22,884 nucleotides of DNA from NCBI GenBank assembly GCA_002404605.1, contig DHKA01000102.1, positions 242-23,125 of the forward strand, read 5' to 3'. The notes below the pieces were generated by a model. It worked only from the letters and a program-made list of their open reading frames with translations. It did no database searches and was not told where the DNA came from. Below are positions 14,328-20,641 of this stretch, piece after piece. The DNA is from Clostridiales bacterium UBA4706 (GTDB taxonomy: Bacteria; Bacillota; Clostridia; Oscillospirales; Oscillospiraceae). The position numbers and the translations under genes are program-made. Position 1 is the first letter of the stretch. Each line of letters opens with the position of its first letter.

Positions 14328-15595
14328 AAGAACAAAAGACCTCCTTCTGGCATAAGGACAGCACGCGTTCGGTCATCGCGTCGCTGCTCTCCATCCTCAT
14401 TGGCCTTCTGGCCGGCACGCTGCTCATTCTGATCGTCGGCTGCACGAACAAGTCCCTGGGCTTCCAGAGCGCCTGGGAAGGCATCCGGCTCGTGTTCTTC
14501 GGCCTTTTCAGCACCGGGCGCGACGCCGCCGGCACGCTGACGTTCGGCTTCAACCCCACGAGCATGGGCAACATGCTCTTCCGCGCCATGCCGCTGATCC
14601 TCACGGGGCTCTCGGTGGCGACGGCATTCAAGACCGGTCTTTTCAACATCGGCGCGCCGGGACAGTATCTCGCCGGTACATGCGCCACGCTTTTCATCGC
14701 GCTGAGCATTCCCTCCGAGCAGGTTTCCCCCGTGATCATCTGGCTGCTGGCGTTCCTCGGCGGCATGGCGGCGGGCGCGCTCTGGGGTTCGATCCCCGGC
14801 CTGCTCAAGGCGCTGCTGAACATCAACGAGGTCATCGCCTGCATCATGACCAACTGGATCGCGGCAAACATCGTCACGTGGCTCTTTGATATCAGCAATC
14901 TCAAAAATATAGTGGAGAACACGAAGTCCGGCTACATTTACAAGACGACGTTCAACAACGTTTCCACATCCAAGTTCGGACTCGATAAGCTCTTCCCCGG
15001 CTCGCAGGTCAGCGGCGGCATTCTGATCGCCATTGCCCTGGCCATCGTCATTTACATCGTTCTCACAAAAACGACGTTCGGCTACGAGCTGCGCGCCTGC
15101 GGCGCCAACCGCCACGCGGCCCGCTATGCCGGTATCCACGATAAGCGCAACATCGTTCTTTCCATGGCGATCGCGGGCGCACTCGCCGGCGCCGCCGGCT
15201 CGCTTTACTACCTCGCAGGCAATACGGAGTTTTACTGGAACACCTACCAGACGCTCCCCGCTGCGGGCTTCAACGGCATCGCCGTGGCGCTGCTCGCCGT
15301 GAACAACCCCATCGCCGTGATCTTCACCGGCTGCTTCATGTCCATTCTGGACATCGCCGGTATGCAGATCACGAACCTGACCGCCTATAACGAATACATC
15401 ACCGACGTTATCATCGCCGTGATCGTGTATATGGCGGCGTTCTCGCTGGTCATCAAAATGTGGATCAGCGGACGGAAAAAGAAGAAAACGGCGCACACGG
15501 AGACCGCCGAACCGGCTGCGGAACCGGTGGTACCGCAGGACGAGACCGGCGCCGGAGTTCTCCCGGCGGCGGAAGGAAAGGAGGCGCAGGAGTAA
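14324..15595 (+). CDS. nupP: Nucleoside ABC importer permease 1
   Basis: The 423-residue membrane protein has about ten hydrophobic segments and belongs to the BPD_transp_2 permease family (NupP/YufP type). The core motif region FGYELRACGANRHAARYAGI near the middle (about residues 252-271) is the cytoplasmic coupling loop that contacts the ATPase, and the following SGALAGAAGSLYYLAG-like segment (about 285-300 in this protein) is typical. A hydrophilic N-terminal tail precedes the first helix, and a charged, Lys/Glu-rich C-terminal tail of about 45 residues follows the last one. It overlaps nupO by ATGA and shares one base with nupQ, so the subunits are translationally coupled. Confidence 0.93.
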   Translation: MKEQKTSFWHKDSTRSVIASLLSILIGLLAGTLLILIVGCTNKSLGFQSAWEGIRLVFFGLFSTGRDAAGTLTFGFNPTSMGNMLFRAMPLILTGLSVATAFKTGLFNIGAPGQYLAGTCATLFIALSIPSEQVSPVIIWLLAFLGGMAAGALWGSIPGLLKALLNINEVIACIMTNWIAANIVTWLFDISNLKNIVENTKSGYIYKTTFNNVSTSKFGLDKLFPGSQVSGGILIAIALAIVIYIVLTKTTFGYELRACGANRHAARYAGIHDKRNIVLSMAIAGALAGAAGSLYYLAGNTEFYWNTYQTLPAAGFNGIAVALLAVNNPIAVIFTGCFMSILDIAGMQITNLTAYNEYITDVIIAVIVYMAAFSLVIKMWISGRKKKKTAHTETAEPAAEPVVPQDETGAGVLPAAEGKEAQE

Positions 15596-16626
15596 TGTCT
15601 TTTCTGATCCGACAGACGCTCATTTATGCGATCCCTCTGATGATCGTGGCACTCGCGGGCATTTTTGCCGAGCGCAGCGGCATCATCAACCTCGCGCTCG
15701 AAGGCATTATGATCTTCGGTGCGTTCATCGGCGTGCTGTTCGTGCGCATTCTGCAGGCCACCGGCTGCTTTGACGCGGCTAAGGCCGCGGGCGACTGGAT
15801 GGCGCTGCAGGGCTATATGTTCCTGACGATGCTCGTCGCGGCGGCGCTCGGCGCGGTGTTCTCGCTGCTGCTGGCGTTTGCGGCCATCAACCTCAAGGCC
15901 GACCAGACCATCGGCGGCACGGCGCTGAATATGCTCGCCCCTGCGCTGGTGCTGTTCCTCATCCGCATCATCGCCAATCAGAACACGCTGCAGATGCTCT
16001 CCGGCGACAGCGCGAGCTGGTTCATGGTCAAGAAAACGACGCTCGGCTTTGACCGCAGCGCGGATCTCGGTTTCCTCGGCGAGACGTTTCTGCACAAGGT
16101 CTATTTTGCAACGTATATCAGCATTCTGATCTTCATCATACTCTCCGTCATCCTCTATAAAACGCGCTTCGGTCTCCGTCTGCGCGCGTGCGGCGAAAAC
16201 CCGCAGGCGGCGGCGTCGCTCGGCATCAACGTGGTGAAAATGCGCTACGCCGGCGTTTCGATCTCCGGCGCTCTCGCCGGCATGGGCGGCTTTGTCTACG
16301 CTCTCACAACGGCCAACTGCAGCTCGAACGGCGACGTGGCGGGCTTCGGCTTCCTCGCTCTCGCGGTTATGATCTTCGGCAACTGGAAGCCGCTGAACGT
16401 GGCGGGCGGCGCGCTGCTGTTCGGCCTCTTTAAGTGCATCGCGGCGTCATACTCCACGCTCGACATCAACGGCGACGGCATTTACTGGCTGAATACCATC
16501 GGCTTGAACAGCCACTTCTACCGTCTGCTCCCGTATCTCATCACGCTCATCGTGCTCGCGTTCACCTCGAAGAGCTCCCGCGCTCCGAAGGCCGAGGGCA
16601 TCCCCTACGACAAGGGTACGCGCTGA
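15595..16626 (+). CDS. nupQ: Nucleoside ABC importer permease 2
   Basis: This 343-residue membrane protein is the second permease of the importer (NupQ/YufQ type). Early motifs are FAERSGIINLALEGIMIFGAF (about residues 25-45; key residues ERSG and NLALEG), the strongly conserved start of this permease family, and later the coupling loop FGLRLRACGENPQAAASLGI (about 191-210) followed by SGALAGMGGF. The frame is open upstream inside nupP, but the ATG at 15595 overlaps the nupP stop (TAATG) and is preceded by GGAGGCGCAGGAG, which sets the start. udk starts at the last base of its stop codon. Confidence 0.94.
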   Translation: MSFLIRQTLIYAIPLMIVALAGIFAERSGIINLALEGIMIFGAFIGVLFVRILQATGCFDAAKAAGDWMALQGYMFLTMLVAAALGAVFSLLLAFAAINLKADQTIGGTALNMLAPALVLFLIRIIANQNTLQMLSGDSASWFMVKKTTLGFDRSADLGFLGETFLHKVYFATYISILIFIILSVILYKTRFGLRLRACGENPQAAASLGINVVKMRYAGVSISGALAGMGGFVYALTTANCSSNGDVAGFGFLALAVMIFGNWKPLNVAGGALLFGLFKCIAASYSTLDINGDGIYWLNTIGLNSHFYRLLPYLITLIVLAFTSKSSRAPKAEGIPYDKGTR

Positions 16627-17276
16627 TGGCGGATAACGAAAAGCGCGCCGTGCTGCCGGATATTCTGGTCGTCGGCATTGCCGGCGGCTCCGGCGGCGGA
16701 AAGACGACGCTCACGACCAACCTCATCCGGCGCTTTGGCGACAAGGTGTGCATTGTCCACCACGACAACTACTACCGCGCGCACGACGATCTCACCTACG
16801 AAGAGCGCACCAAGCTCAACTACGACTGCCTTGAGGCGTTCGAGACCGAAATGATGATCGAGCACCTGCGCCTGCTGAAGCAGGGGCGCTCGGTCCACTG
16901 CCCGGTGTACGACTTTAAGGTCCACAACCGGAGCGGCGAGACCATCGAGATCGAGCCGCGCCCGGTCATCCTGGTCGAGGGCATTCTGATCTTCGCCGAT
17001 CCCGCGCTCTCCGATCTCATGGATATCCGCGTATTTGTGGATGCCGATGCCGACGTGCGTCTTGCCCGGCGCGTGCTGCGCGACACCGAAAAGCGCGGCC
17101 GCACGGTGCGCAGCGTTGTGGAGCAGTGGCAGAACACCGTCAAGCCCATGCACGAAAAGTACGTGGAGCCATCGAAGAAAAATGCCGACATCATCGTGCC
17201 GCAGGGCGGCAAAAACCCCGTGGCGCTAGATCTCATTATAGGCCGCATCCAGCGGCATCTTGATGAGAATGCGTGA
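16626..17276 (+). CDS. udk: Uridine/cytidine kinase
   Basis: The enzyme phosphorylates uridine and cytidine to UMP and CMP, trapping nucleosides that the linked importer brings in. The 216-residue protein has Walker A GGSGGGKTT at residues 20-28, HHDNYYR at about 45-51, CPVYDFKVHNRS near 97-108 and the ILVEGILIFAD segment, all uridine kinase landmarks. The usual NYDHPDAFD substrate motif reads NYDCLEAFE here, a divergence that may affect substrate choice. The start is fixed by the TGATG overlap with nupQ. Its position as last gene of the importer operon supports pyrimidine nucleosides being among the transported substrates. A strong terminator follows. Confidence 0.93.
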   Translation: MADNEKRAVLPDILVVGIAGGSGGGKTTLTTNLIRRFGDKVCIVHHDNYYRAHDDLTYEERTKLNYDCLEAFETEMMIEHLRLLKQGRSVHCPVYDFKVHNRSGETIEIEPRPVILVEGILIFADPALSDLMDIRVFVDADADVRLARRVLRDTEKRGRTVRSVVEQWQNTVKPMHEKYVEPSKKNADIIVPQGGKNPVALDLIIGRIQRHLDENA

Positions 17277-17282
17277 CAAACA

Positions 17283-17324
17283 AAAAACCGTTCCTTTCCC
17301 GAAAGGGGGAGAGGAACGGTTTTT
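17283..17324. terminator. Bidirectional terminator between udk and the YugP-like gene
   Basis: AAAAACCGTTCCT (17283-17295) pairs with AGGAACGGTTTTT (17312-17324), continued inward to CCC/GGG around a short loop. T-runs on both strands suit the convergent genes on each side. Confidence 0.93.
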
Positions 17325-17402
17325 CATTTTCCTGTTGCACTTATTTTGTATATCTAAGGATCATTTTCTCCGATGACATGTGCGACGGAGAAATACCTCT
17401 CT

Positions 17403-17491
17403 CGGCTCGCAAACGTGCGAGCGTAAGCGAGTGCGCTATGGCGAGCCGCAGCCTTTTTCAAACGAGAGCCCAACGCAGCGGGTCTCGTTTG
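17403..17491. repeat. Two neighbouring inverted repeats after the YugP-like gene
   Basis: The first dyad pairs CGGCTCGC (17403-17410) with GCGAGCCG (17441-17448); the left arm can instead pair with GCGAGC at 17417-17422, so the structures are mutually exclusive. The second pairs CAAACGAGA (17459-17467) with TCTCGTTTG (17483-17491), only eight bases past the stop of the YugP-like gene. Neither is followed by a proper T-run on the minus strand. They may be dispersed repeat units or processing/attenuation signals. The remainder of 17325-17498 shows nothing I can name. Confidence 0.55.
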
Positions 17492-17498
17492 AGAGCGT

Positions 17499-18233
17499 TT
17501 ACCGCCGGTCGCGCTTGCCGAAAACGGAGAGCACATACAGAAGGAAGCGGAGGAAATACACGAACGACGTGAGCAGCGACGCGAGATAGGTGAGCGCCGC
17601 GGCGGAGAGGACCTTCTTTGCTGCGGGCAGCTCGTCCTCTGCGATCACGCCCGCGGCGAGGAGCATTTCCCCGGCGCGGCGGGAGGCGTCCAGCTCCACA
17701 GGCAGCGTGACGAGCGAGAAGAGGAACGATCCGCCGTAGAGCACAACGCCGGCCATGGCGACATAGAAACCCGTGTCGGGGTTTGCCGTGCGGACGTAGG
17801 TGTCGAGCAGAATGCCAATGAGTACGAGCGGCATGGCAAGCCGCGAGCCGAAATTCACGACCGGCACGAGCGCCGTGCGCACGCGGTAGGGGCCGTAGCC
17901 CTCCTTGTTCTGCATCACGTGGCCGATCTCATGCGCGGCGACTGCAACGGCGGCGACGGAGCGGCTGTCCGCGGTGCTTGTCGAGAGATTTACGATGTTC
18001 TGGTTCGGGGCGTAGTGATCGGTCAGCTCGCCGGAAACGCGGCCGAGAGCAATGTCGTTCACGCCGTTCATGCGCAGTAGCCGCTCGGCGGCGTCGCGCC
18101 CGGAGAGACCGCTGCGGCATGGCACGCGGCTGTACGCCGAGTACGCGCTCTTCACCTTGCCGCTCGCGATCATCGAGAACACCATGCACGCGAGCAGGGC
18201 GAGAATAAACACAAGATAATCCGAAAGATACAT
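17499..18233 (-). CDS. YugP-like membrane zinc metallopeptidase
   Basis: The 244-residue protein is a neutral zinc metallopeptidase of the YugP family. It has an N-terminal membrane segment (about residues 5-24), the zinc motif HEIGH at 101-105, and two to three further hydrophobic segments (about 120-145, 153-178 and 205-235). The central NQNIVNLSTSTADSRSVAAV (77-96) stretch before the zinc motif is the best conserved part of the family. Substrates are not known for most members. The start at 18233 follows AAGGAG eight bases upstream. It lies 24 bases after the phosphoesterase gene on the same strand and is probably the last gene of the three-gene operon. Confidence 0.92.
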   Translation of the reverse strand: MYLSDYLVFILALLACMVFSMIASGKVKSAYSAYSRVPCRSGLSGRDAAERLLRMNGVNDIALGRVSGELTDHYAPNQNIVNLSTSTADSRSVAAVAVAAHEIGHVMQNKEGYGPYRVRTALVPVVNFGSRLAMPLVLIGILLDTYVRTANPDTGFYVAMAGVVLYGGSFLFSLVTLPVELDASRRAGEMLLAAGVIAEDELPAAKKVLSAAALTYLASLLTSFVYFLRFLLYVLSVFGKRDRR

Positions 18234-18257
18234 ATAGATGGCTCCTTTCTTGGGGGC

Positions 18258-19400
18258 TTACAGGCGCTCAATGCGCCCGGAATACCAGCCGGAAACGCCG
18301 TTTTTCTTGATCCAGTATCCGCGGTCGGTCTCGCGCACGATGCTGACGATGTCGCCCGGCGCGATGGCGGGGCGGAAGTCGGTCACATCGTTCACGCGCA
18401 GCACGCCCTTGGACTCATAGAGAAAGTCCGTCGGCACGTCCATGACGTACCCCGTGCGGATGTGGCGGATGCGGCACCATTCGCGCCCAAGCTCGACGGG
18501 CTCGACGGCATTGTCGCCCCAGCGGATGTATGCCGAGCGCACGCTCTTTTTCTGCGCATCGAGCAAGCGGCCGAGCGGGAACGGGTCGTACCACTCGCTC
18601 GTGAATTTCCCGCGACGGAGGATAAGCGCGTTGAGCTGCCCGTCGTCCTTGAGAACGCACCCGCCGTCGATGCTCGCAACGCGGCACGCCGGATCGACGA
18701 TCGGCACGGCGGAGATGGTGTTCGTCCCATAGAGGCACACCGGTGTGTGGCCGGTGATGACCCATTTTTTAAAGTGCGGGCGGGCGGCATAAAAGCTGTT
18801 GATCTTCATGCACCGCCACGGCCCGGCGCTCTCCAGCGTTTCGCCGTGGGGGATGCCGCCGTGGACGAAGATGTATTTGTCGCTCTCCAGCGCGAACGGC
18901 ATGGTCCGGAGATAGTCAAACTCCGGCGCGAACGCTTCGCGCAGCTGCGCCTTGAGCGCGGCGAGATCGGTGTCCGGAGAGAGCATTTCGCCGAGCTCGG
19001 CGCACATTTCGAGAATGAGGCCGCTGCGCGCCGTCGCCTTCTGGCGCAGGAGATGGGCGAGCGTCCGCACGTCCCATTCCATGTCACACCCGTCCACCCA
19101 GAGATGCCAGAAATCGCAGTTGCCGAGCACCGGGTATACCCGGCACTTTTCCCGCAGCGCCATGGCGTACCGGAGCGTGGCGAGACTCTCCGGCCCCTTT
19201 TCCACCAGATCGCCGAGCAGCACGAGCGAGTCGTCCGCACGCAGATGGAGCTTTTCCACAAGACCGCGAAAATACGGAAGATTCCCGTGGATGTCCGATA
19301 CGGCGATGATGCGCGAATGATCGTCAAACGTCGGGTGCGCAACGGTATAGGTGTTGTTAGGATAAGCGGGATTATCGTAAAAATGCGTTATAAAGTCCAT
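18258..19400 (-). CDS. Calcineurin-like phosphoesterase with C-terminal SH3-like domain
   Basis: The 380-residue protein has the full set of metallophosphoesterase motifs: DIHGN (36-40), GDLVEKGP (63-70), GNCD (93-96), VHGG (179-182) and GHTP (217-220). This pattern is close to PPP-type serine/threonine phosphatases and Ap4A hydrolases, with GNCD in place of the usual GNH(E/D). After the catalytic part (about 30-265) and a linker, residues about 320-380 resemble a bacterial SH3-like domain (LRVNDVTDFRPAIAPGD... GYWIKKNGVSGWYSG). The frame is open far upstream, but the ATG at 19400 has GGTGATGG before it and overlaps the end of the upstream fusion gene by 13 bases, the normal pattern of coupled genes. 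Substrate (phosphoprotein or dinucleotide) is unknown; no signal peptide is seen. Confidence 0.85.
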   Translation of the reverse strand: MDFITHFYDNPAYPNNTYTVAHPTFDDHSRIIAVSDIHGNLPYFRGLVEKLHLRADDSLVLLGDLVEKGPESLATLRYAMALREKCRVYPVLGNCDFWHLWVDGCDMEWDVRTLAHLLRQKATARSGLILEMCAELGEMLSPDTDLAALKAQLREAFAPEFDYLRTMPFALESDKYIFVHGGIPHGETLESAGPWRCMKINSFYAARPHFKKWVITGHTPVCLYGTNTISAVPIVDPACRVASIDGGCVLKDDGQLNALILRRGKFTSEWYDPFPLGRLLDAQKKSVRSAYIRWGDNAVEPVELGREWCRIRHIRTGYVMDVPTDFLYESKGVLRVNDVTDFRPAIAPGDIVSIVRETDRGYWIKKNGVSGWYSGRIERL

Positions 19401-20521
19401 TCCATCACCAAGAGATCGCCGAGCGCGCCCGCCTCCGTGCCGACGCGCACAAAGCCCGCCTTTTCGTAAAAGCCCAGCGCGGGGTTTTCGGGTGCGACGG
19501 TGAGACGCATGGCCCGCCGCCCAAGCTGGCGGAAGCGCATGGCCGCGGTGCCGACGAGCTGAATGCCGCAGTGGTGGCCGCGCAGCTCCGGCACAACGTA
19601 CAGAAACGCGATCCAGCCGATGCCGCGCTCGCGGCCCCGGCGCTCGTCGAGCGAGAGGATCCCGGCAAACTGGTCTTCCAGCAGCGCCTCGGTGATGCAC
19701 CCCGGCGCTTCGGCGCTGTGGAGCTGGGCACTGAGCCAACAGGCCGAAGCGTCAAACCCCTCGGTCGTGCCGTGCGCGCCGTGCCAGGCGTCGCGGTAAC
19801 AGGCAATGTAGCGCTCCTGCCCGGACGCAAGATCGAACGGGCGGTAGCGCAGATCGTAGCAGCGCGGGCCGCCCGCTTCTCCATTTTCCCGAAACGGGGC
19901 ATAGGGCGGCGCGGGAAGATGCGCCGTATCGTTCACATAGTCAACGGAGAAGGCATCGTTTTCAAAGCGCAGCCGCGTTACGGACGTGTTGTTCACGAGC
20001 GGGACATCCTCGGAGATACGCTCACTCGGCACGCCGAGAATGCGGGATAAAAAGGCACGGATCGCCATGCCGTGGCTGGCGACGGCGACGGCTTTTCCGT
20101 CGTTCGCGCGGGCAATGTCCGTCATGGCGGCGAGCATGCGCTCCTGCACCGCGGCGTGCGCCTCGCTGCCCGGCACATGCCAGCGATCGGGATCATGGAG
20201 AAACGCGCGTTTGAGCTCCGGCGATTCGAGATTCACTTCACCCCAGGGACGCATCTCCCATGCGCCGAAGCACATTTCAATGAGGCGCCTGTCCACAAAA
20301 ACGGGGATATCCCGCCCACCAACGATGGCGGCGGCGGTCTCCTCCGCGCGGCGGAGAGGGCTGGTGTAGACGGCGGCGAGCGGCGTTTCGGCAAAGCGCT
20401 TCGTGAGATAGGGAAGCTGCGCCTTGCCGTCGGCGGTGAGGTCCACGTCGGTCTGTCCCTGCACGCGGCGGAAGAGATTGCCCTCGGACTGTCCGTGGCG
20501 GACAAGGAATATTTGGGTCAT
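19388..20521 (-). CDS. Histidine phosphatase-GNAT acetyltransferase fusion
   Basis: One 377-residue protein joins two enzymes. Residues 1 to about 205 are a histidine (phosphoglycerate mutase-like) phosphatase: LVRHGQSEGN with the phosphorylated His9 at 6-15, SPLRRAEETA (54-63), a Glu at 82 and the second catalytic ASHGMA at 148-153. Residues about 235-377 are a GNAT N-acetyltransferase: VVPELRGHHCGIQLV (309-323) holds the acetyl-CoA-binding R-G-x-x-x-G-I loop and NPALGFYEKAGF (346-357) is the usual motif B. The frame is open 291 codons further upstream, but AAGGAG precedes the ATG at 20521 by nine bases and the upstream region belongs to the divergent gene. Substrates of both halves are unknown. 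It is the first gene of a three-gene operon. Confidence 0.9.
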   Translation of the reverse strand: MTQIFLVRHGQSEGNLFRRVQGQTDVDLTADGKAQLPYLTKRFAETPLAAVYTSPLRRAEETAAAIVGGRDIPVFVDRRLIEMCFGAWEMRPWGEVNLESPELKRAFLHDPDRWHVPGSEAHAAVQERMLAAMTDIARANDGKAVAVASHGMAIRAFLSRILGVPSERISEDVPLVNNTSVTRLRFENDAFSVDYVNDTAHLPAPPYAPFRENGEAGGPRCYDLRYRPFDLASGQERYIACYRDAWHGAHGTTEGFDASACWLSAQLHSAEAPGCITEALLEDQFAGILSLDERRGRERGIGWIAFLYVVPELRGHHCGIQLVGTAAMRFRQLGRRAMRLTVAPENPALGFYEKAGFVRVGTEAGALGDLLVMEWTL

Positions 20522-20524
20522 ATA

Positions 20525-20553
20525 TTGCCACTCCTTCGAAAATGGGGTATAAT
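20525..20553 (+). promoter_or_regulatory. Sigma-A-like promoter of the glycosyltransferase-CsaB gene
   Basis: TTGCCA (20525-20530) and TATAAT (20548-20553) are separated by 17 bases. The GTG start lies about 80 bases downstream of the expected start point. Confidence 0.75.
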
Positions 20554-20567
20554 ATATATTCACTGTA

Positions 20568-20597
20568 AGTATACCACAGTCCGCCCCTGCGGGGCAA
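20568..20597 (-). promoter_or_regulatory. Candidate promoter of the phosphatase-GNAT operon
   Basis: On the minus strand TTGCCC (20592-20597) and TATACT (20568-20573) are 18 bases apart, about 47 bases before the ATG at 20521. The transcript would cross the divergent promoter at 20525-20553, so the two may interfere. Confidence 0.5.
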
Positions 20598-20641
20598 GAC
20601 AACAGGCTGCGGAATTTGTCCGCGGCCATGGGAGGGGCGCC

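Noticed and set aside
19401..19739. Upstream extension of the phosphoesterase frame into the GNAT domain gene
   Set aside because: It is the out-of-frame shadow of the coupled upstream gene; the ATG at 19400 fits the family length and has a GGTGATGG site.
20072..20641. Upstream extension of the glycosyltransferase-CsaB frame
   Set aside because: It runs antisense through the phosphatase domain and through the predicted promoter; the GTG at 20642 with GGGAGGGG gives the normal GT4 N-terminus.
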